Shown here one piece after another: positions 54,151 to 62,871 of a stretch of 64,000 nucleotides of DNA. Source of the DNA: Rubricoccus sp038746605 (lineage in GTDB: Bacteria > Bacteroidota > Rhodothermia > Rhodothermales > Rubricoccaceae); assembly GCA_038746605.1 (NCBI GenBank), contig JBCDKM010000006.1:1-64000 (forward strand). The letters are read 5' to 3'. The position numbers were made by a program, and so were the translations under genes. The first letter of the stretch is position 1. Every line of letters starts with the position of its first letter. Under the pieces are notes generated by a model. The model did no database searches. It was given only the letters and a program-made list of their open reading frames with translations, and was not told where the DNA came from.

Positions 54151-55407
54151 ATGGGCAAGGTCATCGCGATCGCGAACCAGAAAGGCGGCGTCGGCAAGAC
54201 GACGACGGCGGTAAACCTCGCCGCCTCGCTGGCCGCGACCGAGCACCCCACGCTCCTCCTCGACATCGACCCGCAGGCCAACGGGACGTCGAGCCTCGGC
54301 GTGGACAGCCGGACCGTTGCCTCGTCCGTCTATGAGGTTCTAATGGGTGGCGTGAGCGTGGAAGACGCGGCGCTCCACACGGAGATGCCGTTCCTGGACC
54401 TCGTGCCGAGCCACATCAACCTCGTGGGCGCGGAGATCGAGATGATCGACCTCTACGAGCGCGAGCAGGTCCTCAAGAAGGCCCTCCGGCAGGCCCGGAT
54501 GAAGTACGACTTCATCGTGATGGACTGCCCGCCGAGCCTGGGGCTGCTGACGCTCAACGCGCTCACCGCGAGCGACTCCGTCCTCATCCCGGTACAGGCG
54601 GAGTACTTCGCGCTGGAGGGACTCGGCCAGCTTCTCAACACGATCAAGATCGTCCGCCAGCACCTCAACCCGGATCTGGAGATCGAGGGCGTACTGTTGA
54701 CGATGTTTGACGGGCGCCTCCGGCTCAGCAATCAGGTCGCCGCCGAGGTCCGCCGCTACTTTGGGGACCGTGTCTTCCAGGCCGTCATCCAGCGGAACGT
54801 GCGCGTCAGCGAAGCGCCCAGCTTCGGCAAGCCCGTTCTGCTCTACGACGTGATCTCGACGGGCACGAAGAACTACATGGCCCTCGCGGGCGAGGTGATC
54901 CGCAACAACGCTCGCTTCCTGGAGCGCCCCGCGATGGAGGAGGCGGACACCGCAGCACCGCCCGTCACGATGCCGACGACGCCTCACCGGTCGCCCCGGC
55001 CCGAGGCACCACCTCAGCAGCGGCCCGTCGCCGTACGCGAGCCCGAGGCGGCTCCCCCGGCGCCCGCCCGCCCGACGACCCCGCCCGCCTCGGTCGTCCC
55101 GCCGCCCGTCTCCACTCCCGAGCCTCCGGCACCCGAGCCGGTCCACGACGAGCTCGAGGCGACCCCGCCTGCACCTCCGCCACCTGCTCCGCGCCCCGTC
55201 TCCGAGGCCTCCGGCCCCGGTGGCGATGGCTCCTCGCCTCTCCCTTCCATTCCGCGCCCGGCTCCGCGCCCGGAACGCCCCGCGCCGCATGAGGCTCGCA
55301 CCAGCCCCGACGCGCCCCGGCCCGAGAATGGCCGCATCCACCTCCCTTCCCGCGCCACGCCCGGCCGTGGCTCTGATCTGCCTCGTCCCGGCGAGGCCCC
55401 CGACTAA
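54151..55407 (+). CDS. parA: Chromosome-partitioning ATPase ParA/Soj with long Pro-rich tail
   Basis: A protein of 418 residues from ATG 54151 (MGKVIAIANQKGGVGKTTT). Deviant Walker A KGGVGKTT is at 11-18; then 'LLLDIDPQANGTSSLG', 'YDFIVMDCPPSLGLLTLNAL' and 'VLIPVQAEYFALEGL'. The conserved domain ends near residue 260, and about 155 residues of Pro/Ala/Arg-rich, low-complexity sequence follow, absent from typical Soj. The upstream open frame is not used. parB begins 3 bases after the stop. Confidence 0.95.
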   Translation: MGKVIAIANQKGGVGKTTTAVNLAASLAATEHPTLLLDIDPQANGTSSLGVDSRTVASSVYEVLMGGVSVEDAALHTEMPFLDLVPSHINLVGAEIEMIDLYEREQVLKKALRQARMKYDFIVMDCPPSLGLLTLNALTASDSVLIPVQAEYFALEGLGQLLNTIKIVRQHLNPDLEIEGVLLTMFDGRLRLSNQVAAEVRRYFGDRVFQAVIQRNVRVSEAPSFGKPVLLYDVISTGTKNYMALAGEVIRNNARFLERPAMEEADTAAPPVTMPTTPHRSPRPEAPPQQRPVAVREPEAAPPAPARPTTPPASVVPPPVSTPEPPAPEPVHDELEATPPAPPPPAPRPVSEASGPGGDGSSPLPSIPRPAPRPERPAPHEARTSPDAPRPENGRIHLPSRATPGRGSDLPRPGEAPD

Positions 55408-55410
55408 CGC

Positions 55411-56376
55411 ATGGCCGCCAAAAAAGCCGCCCTCGGAAAAGGCCTCAGCGCCCTTCTTCCCTCCCAGCCTGGCGTCTCGGACGCTGAGGGCGAGGAAGGG
55501 CTCCCTCGCACGCGCCTCTACAACTTCGACGAGCGCCAGCGACTCGCGGGCCGCGTGGCCGATGTCGAGATCGAGGCCATCCGGCCCAACCCGTATCAGC
55601 CGCGCAAGGATTTTGACGAGAAGGCACTCGATGAACTCGCCGACTCGATCAAGCAACTCGGCGTCGTGCAGCCGCTCACGGTTCGCTCCATCGGAAAGGG
55701 ACAGTACGAGCTGATCTCGGGCGAACGGCGCCTTCGCGCGAGCCGTCGCGCCGGGCTCAAAGCCGTCCCCGCCTACGTCCGCGAAGCCACCACCGAGGAG
55801 ATCCTCGAAATGGCCATCGTGGAGAACGTTCAGCGTGAGGACCTCAACCCCATCGAGGTCGCGCTCGGCTACCAGCGTCTCATCGAGGAGGTCGGCCTGA
55901 CGCAGGAGCAGGTGGCGGAGAAAGTCTCCAAGAGCCGCCCAGCGGTCGCCAACGCGCTTCGCCTGTTGAAACTGCATCCGCGCGTGCAGGCATCGCTGCG
56001 CGAGGGCGCCATGACGGCGGGCCACGCGAAGATGCTCGTCTCCGTAGACGATGAGTCCGCTCAGCTCGCCCTCCATCGCGAGATCCTCGACGACGGGCTC
56101 AGCGTCCGCGAGGTGGAGCGCCGCGTCCGCGCGATGCGGCAGCCCGAACAAAGCACCGCCGCAGGATCTCGGACCGTCCGGCAGTCCCAGGAGCAGGCCG
56201 TCCCCCTCTCTCCTCGCGACCGTCTCCAGATCGAGCGCTTCGAGGGCGATCTGCGCGAGAAGCTCGCGACTCAGGTCCAGATCCGCCATCGCCCGTCAGA
56301 CGGTGCAGGCTCCATCACCATAGCGTACTACTCCATCGAGGACCTGGAGCGTGTGGTGGACGCGCTGCGCGGGTAG
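55411..56376 (+). CDS. parB: Chromosome-partitioning protein ParB/Spo0J
   Basis: A protein of 321 residues. Starts MAAKKAALGKGLSALLPS, the typical ParB N-terminus with the ParA-stimulating basic stretch, then box I 'IRPNPYQPRKDFDEKALDELADSIKQLGVVQPLTVR', the CTP-binding GERRLRASR motif, an HTH region (GLTQEQVAEKVSKSRPAVANALRLLKL) and a C-terminal dimerisation domain. It loads on parS and with ParA segregates the origin; no canonical parS is seen in this window. Confidence 0.96.
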   Translation: MAAKKAALGKGLSALLPSQPGVSDAEGEEGLPRTRLYNFDERQRLAGRVADVEIEAIRPNPYQPRKDFDEKALDELADSIKQLGVVQPLTVRSIGKGQYELISGERRLRASRRAGLKAVPAYVREATTEEILEMAIVENVQREDLNPIEVALGYQRLIEEVGLTQEQVAEKVSKSRPAVANALRLLKLHPRVQASLREGAMTAGHAKMLVSVDDESAQLALHREILDDGLSVREVERRVRAMRQPEQSTAAGSRTVRQSQEQAVPLSPRDRLQIERFEGDLREKLATQVQIRHRPSDGAGSITIAYYSIEDLERVVDALRG

Positions 56377-56455
56377 CGCGAGGATGCCGCGGCTGCTCCC
56401 TATGAGGTCCCGTCTCCCCTGTGGAGAGGGTCGGAAGGAGGGGGCTCGCCCGCTG

Positions 56456-57070
56456 ATGGCCCCTCTCGCCTCGGTGCCGAGGTGGGCAGGGCTCGCTGCC
56501 CTCCTCCTCCTCACGGCGGCCACGCGCGCGCAGATTCCGGACTCCCTCCAGGCGCCCCCTGCCCCCACTGTCCTCCTCGCGGACACGACCGAGACGACTG
56601 TACCCGACACCTCGCGGACACCGGGACGAGCGCTCCGGCGCGCGCTGATCGTACCCGGCTGGGGACAGGTCTACAACCGGGAGCCTGCCAAAGTGCCGTT
56701 CGTCGTGGGGGCGCTGTTGGGCGCTGGGGCGTACGCGGTGTACCAGCACGACCGCTACTTGCTCTTCCGCCACGCCTTCCTGTACCGCCAGCGCGAGGAC
56801 GCCGGGCAGGATCCCAATGAGTTTGAGCGGTTCGAAGACGCATGGATCGAAGCGGGGAGCCTCGGAGCGACCACCCTTCGCGACCGCAGGTCGAGCGCCC
56901 GCTCCAGCCGCGACATCGCGGTCCTGATCACGGGCATCGTCTACGCTGTGCAGGCCCTCGATGCCTACGTCGCGTCGGAGTTGGACGGCTTCGATGTCAG
57001 CGAGGATCTTTCGCTCCTGGTCCTGCCCTCGGCGGATGGGCCCGTGCTCTCCGTGCGGGTCGGCCTGTAG
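56456..57070 (+). CDS. DUF5683 family membrane protein
   Basis: A protein of 204 residues from ATG 56456, the start that directly precedes a signal peptide (WAGLAALLLLTAATRAQ). After a Thr/Pro-rich linker comes the domain 'ALRRALIVPGWGQVYNREPAKVPFVVGALLGAGAYAVYQHDRYLLFRHAFLYRQRED', then 'RSSRDIAVLITGIVYAVQALDAYVASELDGFDVSEDLS'. DUF5683 proteins commonly follow parB in Bacteroidota; function unknown. Earlier ATGs at 56384 and 56402 are possible. Confidence 0.8.
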   Translation: MAPLASVPRWAGLAALLLLTAATRAQIPDSLQAPPAPTVLLADTTETTVPDTSRTPGRALRRALIVPGWGQVYNREPAKVPFVVGALLGAGAYAVYQHDRYLLFRHAFLYRQREDAGQDPNEFERFEDAWIEAGSLGATTLRDRRSSARSSRDIAVLITGIVYAVQALDAYVASELDGFDVSEDLSLLVLPSADGPVLSVRVGL

Positions 57071-57105
57071 GCAGGGTCAGGGCAGCCAGCCGGGTTCCAC
57101 TCTGC

Positions 57106-57125
57106 CCGCCTCGACACCGAGGCGG
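57106..57125. repeat. CCGCCTCG/CGAGGCGG palindrome
   Basis: CCGCCTCG (57106-57113) and CGAGGCGG (57118-57125) around ACAC lie 36 bases after the DUF5683 stop, at a terminator position. Confidence 0.6.
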
Positions 57126-57351
57126 AGCAGATGAGCGGTACTCCTGACGAGACAGAGATGGTTTCCGACACCCGTCTTCTGTGTCTCCCCTCGTCCCGTC
57201 TTCCGATTTCACGGAGGAGGAAAAGCGGCCTCTCGGGCTCGCAACCCCCATCGGGTGAACACCGTTCGCACGGTCTTGCGTCAGCCTCGGCAGCGCCTCC
57301 ACGCGCGCCGGGTATCTTGACGAGTTCCCGCCCGCGGCCTCCGGTCCCACT

Positions 57352-58683
57352 ATGTCTGTTCCTGCTCCTCGCCTCGGTCCCCGCCCCGGCGCTCCAGCCC
57401 CTCGAACCGTCTTCCAGAAGGCCCGCCAGTTCTTCGCGCCCGAAGGCCGCTATATGCAGGCCAAGAGTGCAGGCGTGTACCCCTACTTCCGCGCCATCGA
57501 GGTGGCCGAAGGGACGCGCGCCGTCATTGACGGCAAGGAGGTCATCATGGCGGGCTCCAACAACTACCTCGGGCTGACGAACCACCCGGCGGTGGTGGAA
57601 GCTGCACAAGCCGCCATCGAGAAGTACGGCTCCGGGTGCACTGGTAGCCGCTTTCTCAACGGCACGCTGGACCTTCACCTGGAGTTGGAGGCCCGCCTCG
57701 CGCGGTTCATGGGCAAGGAGGCCTGCGTGCTCTTCTCGACGGGCTACATGACCAACCAGGGCGTCATCCAGTCCCTGGCCGGTCGCGGCGACCTCATCTT
57801 CTCCGACAAGGACAACCACGCGTGCATCGTGGCGGGCACACAGGTGGCCGCCGCTGAGACCGTCCGGTTCCGCCACGACGACATGGCGCACCTGCGGATG
57901 CTGCTCGACAAGCATTCCACGGAGCGTCCCGAGGTGGGCAAGCTCATCGTCACGGACGGCGTCTTCTCCATGTCTGGCACCATCGCGCAGGTACCGGAGT
58001 TGGTCGCGCTAGCGGAGGAGTTCGGCGCCGGGCTCGTGCTGGACGATGCCCACGCGGTCGGCGTCGTGGGTCCGGGCGGCGCGGGAACCGCCGCGAGCTT
58101 CGGCCTGACCGACCGCGCGGACATCACGACGGGCACCTTCTCGAAGAGCTTCGCCAGCCTCGGCGGCTTCGCCGTCGGCTCGCACGAGGTCATCGAGTTC
58201 ATCCGCCACACGGCCAGCGCGCACATCTTCAGCGCGAGCATGCCGCCCGCCAACGTCGCGACGGTCCTCGCCTGCCTGGACATCCTGGAAGCTGAGCCGT
58301 GGCGCCTGGAGCGCCTCAACGCCATCGCGGACAGGATGCGCGAGGGCTACCGGGCCCTCGGCTTCAACGTCTGGAGCAGCCAGACACCCATCATTCCGGT
58401 CGTGATCGGCGACCAGATGACGAGCCTCGCGTTCTGGAATGACCTCCTCGCGGAGGGCGTCTTCGTCAACCCGGTGGTTCCACCCGCCGTGCCGCGCGGC
58501 CAGTCGCTGATGCGCACGAGCTACATGGCGACCCACTCCGACGAGGAGTTAGACGAGATCCTAGACATCTTCCGCCGCGTCGGCATCCGCCACGGAATCG
58601 TGACCGAGGACGGCAAGCCGGGCCACCTCGTCTCCGGACACGGAGACGCGCGAGGCTCGGCCGTCCCACCGTCTATGGCGTGA
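57352..58683 (+). CDS. Serine palmitoyltransferase (alpha-oxoamine synthase)
   Basis: A protein of 443 residues. PLP-dependent fold with the Schiff-base Lys265 in TGTFSKSFASLGGF, the Asp/His motif VLDDAHAVGV (Asp231, His234) and the ring-stacking His156 in KDNHACI. 'EKYGSGCTGSRFLNGTLDLHLELEARLARFMGKEA' is typical of serine palmitoyltransferases more than of KBL or BioF. It condenses serine with an acyl-CoA or acyl-ACP to start sphingolipid synthesis, a Bacteroidota-type trait. A CoA-ligase-type or CqsA-like function cannot be ruled out. The last codons overlap the next gene (GTGA). Confidence 0.88.
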   Translation: MSVPAPRLGPRPGAPAPRTVFQKARQFFAPEGRYMQAKSAGVYPYFRAIEVAEGTRAVIDGKEVIMAGSNNYLGLTNHPAVVEAAQAAIEKYGSGCTGSRFLNGTLDLHLELEARLARFMGKEACVLFSTGYMTNQGVIQSLAGRGDLIFSDKDNHACIVAGTQVAAAETVRFRHDDMAHLRMLLDKHSTERPEVGKLIVTDGVFSMSGTIAQVPELVALAEEFGAGLVLDDAHAVGVVGPGGAGTAASFGLTDRADITTGTFSKSFASLGGFAVGSHEVIEFIRHTASAHIFSASMPPANVATVLACLDILEAEPWRLERLNAIADRMREGYRALGFNVWSSQTPIIPVVIGDQMTSLAFWNDLLAEGVFVNPVVPPAVPRGQSLMRTSYMATHSDEELDEILDIFRRVGIRHGIVTEDGKPGHLVSGHGDARGSAVPPSMA

Positions 58684-58955
58684 CGGAGGACGAATTCCGG
58701 CAGGCCTTCGCCCTCTCGCCCCTGAAAGGCGTAGCTACCATCGGGATCTCGCTGCTCTTCCCCTCTCTGATCGTGCGTGTGCCAGATGCGCTCGATCTGG
58801 AGGTCTGGCACGACTTGGGAGCAGGCGACATCGCGCTTGTCATCGCGCTGGTGGTTCTCTCCATCGCCGCCTTCTTTCGGAACGTCCGGTGGTGGATGCT
58901 CGCGGGGGGCTTCGGGATCGCCGGTGTGCTCTGGGTAGTGCTGAACCTCCGCTAG
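58680..58955 (+). CDS. Small membrane protein
   Basis: A protein of 91 residues with a GTG start overlapping the preceding TGA. Three hydrophobic segments: 'LKGVATIGISLLFPSLIV', 'GDIALVIALVVLSIAAFF' and 'WWMLAGGFGIAGVLWVVLNL'. No family is recognised. Translational coupling suggests a role tied to the sphingolipid enzyme (inference). Its end overlaps the convergent maf gene by 4 bases. Confidence 0.65.
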   Translation: MTEDEFRQAFALSPLKGVATIGISLLFPSLIVRVPDALDLEVWHDLGAGDIALVIALVVLSIAAFFRNVRWWMLAGGFGIAGVLWVVLNLR

Positions 58956-59593
58956 CCCTTCACTCCCCCCGCCTCGGCACCGGAGGCGGACGACCTCGCC
59001 CACCGCACCACGTCGCCGAAGGACTGGCGGAGCGTGCGGTAGAGCCGGTGCAGCGGCAGGCCGACGACGTTGAAGTAGTCGCCCTCCACGCCCGCGACGA
59101 ACAGCGCGCCGAGGTCGTCCTGGATGCCGTACGCACCCGCCTTGTCCATCGGCGAGCCGGTGGCGACATAGGCCAAGATCTCCTCCTCGGTCAGCGCGCC
59201 GAAGGTGACGCCGGTCGCCTCGTGAGCCGTCGCGCGGCGGTCCCCCAAGACCAGCGCGAGGCCGGTGTAGACGGTGTGCGAGCGGCCCGCCAGCCGGGCG
59301 AGCGTAGCGCGGGCCTCAGACTCATCTCGCGGCTTGCCGAGCACCTCGCCGTCCAGCACCACGACGGTATCCGCACCGAGCACGAGGGCCTCGGGGCGGT
59401 CTCGCGCGATGGCCTCGGCCTTGCGGAGCGCGAGGTCCTCCACAGCGGGGCCGGGTGCGGTCGCCTCGGGCCACGTCTCGTCGGCGTCGCTGGGCAGCAC
59501 ATCGAACGAGAGACCGAGCTTGCCGAGGAGATGGCGGCGTCGCGGCGAGGCGCTCGCGAGAACGAAGGGAACGGAGAGACGGAGCGGAGACAT
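58952..59593 (-). CDS. Maf-family nucleotide pyrophosphatase
   Basis: A protein of 213 residues with the Maf signature FVLASASPRRRHLLGKLGLSFDVLPSDADE, 'VLGADTVVVLDGEVLGKPRDESEARATLARLAGRSHTVYTGLAL', and 'YVATGSPMDKAGAYGIQDDLGALFVAGVEGDYFNVVGLPLHRL'. It hydrolyses non-canonical or modified nucleoside triphosphates such as dTTP/UTP or m7GTP; the subtype cannot be fixed. It lies 29 bases downstream of the Lnt-like gene. Confidence 0.93.
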   Translation of the reverse strand: MSPLRLSVPFVLASASPRRRHLLGKLGLSFDVLPSDADETWPEATAPGPAVEDLALRKAEAIARDRPEALVLGADTVVVLDGEVLGKPRDESEARATLARLAGRSHTVYTGLALVLGDRRATAHEATGVTFGALTEEEILAYVATGSPMDKAGAYGIQDDLGALFVAGVEGDYFNVVGLPLHRLYRTLRQSFGDVVRWARSSASGAEAGGVKG

Positions 59594-59622
59594 CGCGGAC
59601 AGGGGTAGCCCGCGAAGATCGT

Positions 59623-61296
59623 CTAGCCTGCGGCAGTCGGCGTCCCGATGTGGCGGACCCGGCGCTTCTTCTTCGGCTTCTTGGCGCGGTTCTTCGCGAC
59701 CATGAACAGCCCCACATTACCGACGAGACCGATGACAAACGCGAGCTGTCCCACCCAATCCCCCCAGCGGACGTAGGGCGTGCGGCCGGTGTAAATCGGC
59801 GCCTCCACGCGGAGACCTTCTTCCACCGTGGTGGGATAGAGACCGGTCGCGCGGCCGTCTGGGAGGACGAGTGCAGATCCTCGGCTCGGCGCAGCCACCA
59901 CGATAGCACGTCCCGTCTCAAGGGCACGAAGCCGCATGAACGCGAGGTGCTGGCGCTGACCTGCGAGGCCACCGCCGGGCGGCGCGAGAGACACGAGCAG
60001 GTTCGCCCCATCGCCGACAAACTGGCGGACGTGGTCTCCGAAAACGCCCTCGTACCCGACAGAGGCCGCCAGGAACGTCCGGCCTGCCGGAAGCAGCGCA
60101 CGGCGCGATCCCAACTCAAACGCCGGGACCGCATCCCCCACGCTTCGCGCGATGGGCGACGGGACCGCTTCCAGCACGGGCACGCGGCGCGCCTGATCAT
60201 AGCGAACTGGCCCCTCTTTGGAAGGCTGGAACAGCAGCGCCGACTGCGCCGACTGGCTCATCGGAAGAGGATAGTAGCGAGAGTCTGGCTCGCCACGCCC
60301 CTCGTCGGTCGCGGCTGTGTACGCGCCGGTGAGCAACGGCGTCCGGCGGCGGGTAGTCCACTGTGCGAGGCGGGTGTAGAGCTCATGCTCCCGCGCGAGA
60401 TCTCCGTAGACGGGCAGCGAGGCACGCGGCCAGATCAGGAGGTCCGGGCGCGGCGCCGTGGTGGAGTAGCCTGCCCTGGAACGGCCTTCGTCGCTCGCAA
60501 TCCAGTCCGTCAGGAGGGCGTCGGAGACACTCGCGAGGTGAGTCACACGGTCCTCGTCCACCGGATTGTCCCACTGCTCAGGCGTAAAGTCCGGCTGCAC
60601 GATGGCGACCTCGATGTGTCCGGGCGGCACATTGTCGCCGCTGGTGCGGACAGTACCGTAGAGCGCAGGCAGCGCGATGAGCGCCGCGAACGAGGCGACG
60701 GCGAGGCCTCGGTCTGTCCACGACGCGTTCCGCTTCCGCTTGCTCATCGCCTCTAGCGCGAGAAACGCCGAGATATTGAGACCGAGGACCCACGCCGAGA
60801 GGAGAAGCACGCCGCCCACCTCGACGGTCTGAATGAAGGGAAGCGCGAGGGCCTGCGTGTGGCCCAGCAGCGTCCACGGCGTCCCCACAGGGAAATGGAG
60901 AACGAGGAACTCGGCCACGAGGACGTTCACCGCCAGAGCCCCGAGGCCGAGCGGTAGCCCGAACGTCTGGCGCACCCACGCCGCTCCCGTGAGGGCCACC
61001 GCGATGGGGATCGGCACGAGCAAGAGCGCGAGCCCTGCCAGCGCGGACTGCAACTCGTTCGGGAGGTGGAGCGCCCAGAAGCCTGTCGCCGCTGCGGCCA
61101 CGAGGAAGATGGCGTAGATCTCCCGGGCGAGAGCGAGCGACGCCTTTCGGTCCGCCCACCGCGCGATGATGGGAACGAGTGCCACCCAGGCGAGAGGGTA
61201 GAATCCGACAGGAGGCAGGCTGAGCGAGAGCGCGAGGCCTCCAGCCAGAGACCAGCCGAGAGAGCTGAGCGGGCGGACGCGGCGATGGGAGATCAT
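59623..61296 (-). CDS. Apolipoprotein N-acyltransferase homologue with degenerate active site
   Basis: A protein of 557 residues from ATG 61296; ATG 61356 is possible. The layout is that of Lnt: about six N-terminal TM helices, a nitrilase-like domain, and a C-terminal TM helix plus basic tail (KNRAKKPKKKRRVRH). The catalytic triad of Lnt (Glu in WPE, Lys in the YxKxxLVPFGEYVP block, Cys in VCYE) is replaced by IWPRASLP (Arg291), RYDQARRVPVLEAVP (Gln368) and ASVGYEGVFG (Gly414). The translation is clean with no frameshift. Family knowledge says such a protein cannot N-acylate lipoproteins; it may be a pseudoenzyme or act on another substrate. A functional Lnt would have to be elsewhere. Confidence 0.85.
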   Translation of the reverse strand: MISHRRVRPLSSLGWSLAGGLALSLSLPPVGFYPLAWVALVPIIARWADRKASLALAREIYAIFLVAAAATGFWALHLPNELQSALAGLALLLVPIPIAVALTGAAWVRQTFGLPLGLGALAVNVLVAEFLVLHFPVGTPWTLLGHTQALALPFIQTVEVGGVLLLSAWVLGLNISAFLALEAMSKRKRNASWTDRGLAVASFAALIALPALYGTVRTSGDNVPPGHIEVAIVQPDFTPEQWDNPVDEDRVTHLASVSDALLTDWIASDEGRSRAGYSTTAPRPDLLIWPRASLPVYGDLAREHELYTRLAQWTTRRRTPLLTGAYTAATDEGRGEPDSRYYPLPMSQSAQSALLFQPSKEGPVRYDQARRVPVLEAVPSPIARSVGDAVPAFELGSRRALLPAGRTFLAASVGYEGVFGDHVRQFVGDGANLLVSLAPPGGGLAGQRQHLAFMRLRALETGRAIVVAAPSRGSALVLPDGRATGLYPTTVEEGLRVEAPIYTGRTPYVRWGDWVGQLAFVIGLVGNVGLFMVAKNRAKKPKKKRRVRHIGTPTAAG

Positions 61297-61517
61297 GCGG
61301 ACGAGAGAAATCCAGTCGCTGTATCGGCCACTTGCCTCGCGAAGCCAAATCCTCACAGTCGGACCCTGTCATCGGCGTGCAACGGAACGCACACGTTCCC
61401 GCCTCCGCCTCCGACCCGCGTGGACGCCTCTCGCGCACGCCTGTGGTACCGCAACGAGGACACCGGGATCTCCCCGGCGACCGACTATCTTTCTCCGCGC
61501 ACTCATCGGGTACACAC

Positions 61518-62798
61518 GTGGCGATTCTCACTATCTGCAACCACAAGGGCGGGACGGGCAAGACCACGTCTTCGGTCCACCTCGCGGCAGCGTTTGGCCT
61601 CATGGGCCACCGCGTTCTCGTCCTCGATCTCGACCCCCAGGGCTTTCTCACGCGCACCCTCGGCATCGAGGAACCCGCGCGCGAGGCCTCCTCGCTGGCA
61701 CTCCTCGATCCGGCTGGAGATCTCCGCACGACGCCGGTCGTCTCGCTGCCCCACTTCGACCTTCTGGGCTCGTCGATGACGATGACACGTGAGCAGCGCC
61801 GCCTCACGCGTCCGACGGATGTCTTTTGGCTTCGCGAGACCCTCCTCCAGGGCCACGACTATGACCTCATCCTGATCGACACCGCAGCGGCGGTCTCGGT
61901 GTTCACGATGAACGCCCTGGTCGCGTCGGATGCCGTCGTGATTCCGGTGACACCGGAGTATCAGCCGGTAGTGGGCGCGGAGCAGACGTGGCAGACGGCG
62001 GGACTCGTGAAGAGCAAGCTCAACCCGGGCCTGGAGACCCCACGCTTCCTGCTTACGCAGGTGGACGGTCGCCTCAGCCGCCACACCAAGTACACGGAGT
62101 ATTTGCGCGGCCGCTACAACGGCCACGTTCTCCAGACACCGATCCGAACCTCGTCCTCACTCGCCGCGGCCTCGCGGGATGGCAAAACCGTCTACGACGA
62201 GCGCTACATGTCGCGCGGCGCGCTGGACTACGCGCACGCCTCCGCCGAGATCGCGCGGACTCTCTTCCCGGACCTCGCGCGCCCCGCTCCCGTGGAGGGC
62301 GCTCCCTGGATCGAAGAGGACGAAGACGCGAGCCTGCACATCGAGCCCGAAGTCGATACGGAGGCGCCCGCCTCGTCTTCCATCTCCCCCCCCTCAGAGA
62401 CAGGGTTAGACCTCCCCTCACCCGCTCCCCTTTCGGTGCCACCCGCCCCGCTCCCGACGAGTGAGACGGCGGACGCTAGTCCCGAGGCGGACGCGCCCAT
62501 CGCCGCACCGACGTGGAGCGAACCTGCATCCGCCGAGAACCTGGGGGCTCCTGCCACGCCCGCGCCGCCCTCGAACCGCTCCTCGCTGTTCCATCACGCG
62601 CCGGTCCCGGGCCGACGCCCCACTGCGCCTTCTTCCGCGCCCTCTCGCGTGGACGACGTGCTGGAGCAGACGCGACGAACGGTAGATCAGGCGGCTGAGT
62701 CCGCCCGGGCCGCGCTTCGCGCCGAGTTCGGCCCCCCACCGCCTTCCAGCGGAGACGGCGCCTCGGCCGACCCGAAGATCCGGCGCTTCCGCTTCTGA
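61518..62798 (+). CDS. Second ParA-like ATPase with disordered C-terminus
   Basis: A protein of 426 residues from GTG 61518 (MAILTICNHKGGTGKTTSSVHLAAAFGLMGHRVLVLDLDPQG). Walker A KGGTGKTT at 10-17, 'YDLILIDTAAAVSVFTMNALVASDAVVIPVTPEYQPVVG', and the C-terminal ParA helix region. After about residue 255 comes a 170-residue Ser/Pro/Ala/Glu-rich tail ending in an amphipathic helix (VDDVLEQTRRTVDQAAESARAALRAEF) and KIRRFRF. No parB partner is next to it, so it may position another cargo (orphan ParA/MipZ-like role, inference). It is divergent from the Lnt-like gene. Confidence 0.87.
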   Translation: MAILTICNHKGGTGKTTSSVHLAAAFGLMGHRVLVLDLDPQGFLTRTLGIEEPAREASSLALLDPAGDLRTTPVVSLPHFDLLGSSMTMTREQRRLTRPTDVFWLRETLLQGHDYDLILIDTAAAVSVFTMNALVASDAVVIPVTPEYQPVVGAEQTWQTAGLVKSKLNPGLETPRFLLTQVDGRLSRHTKYTEYLRGRYNGHVLQTPIRTSSSLAAASRDGKTVYDERYMSRGALDYAHASAEIARTLFPDLARPAPVEGAPWIEEDEDASLHIEPEVDTEAPASSSISPPSETGLDLPSPAPLSVPPAPLPTSETADASPEADAPIAAPTWSEPASAENLGAPATPAPPSNRSSLFHHAPVPGRRPTAPSSAPSRVDDVLEQTRRTVDQAAESARAALRAEFGPPPPSSGDGASADPKIRRFRF

Positions 62799-62826
62799 TC
62801 TCCCCGGCGCGTTCTCGTCTCCGGCT

Positions 62827-62864
62827 GTCCCCCCTCGCCAGTGGCAAGGGGGGACGGTTTTTTT
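62827..62864 (+). terminator. Intrinsic terminator of the second parA gene
   Basis: GTCCCCCCTCGCC / GGCAAGGGGGGAC (one mismatch), loop AGT, then GG and TTTTTTT, 28 bases past the stop codon. Confidence 0.92.
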
Positions 62865-62871
62865 CAGGGGG

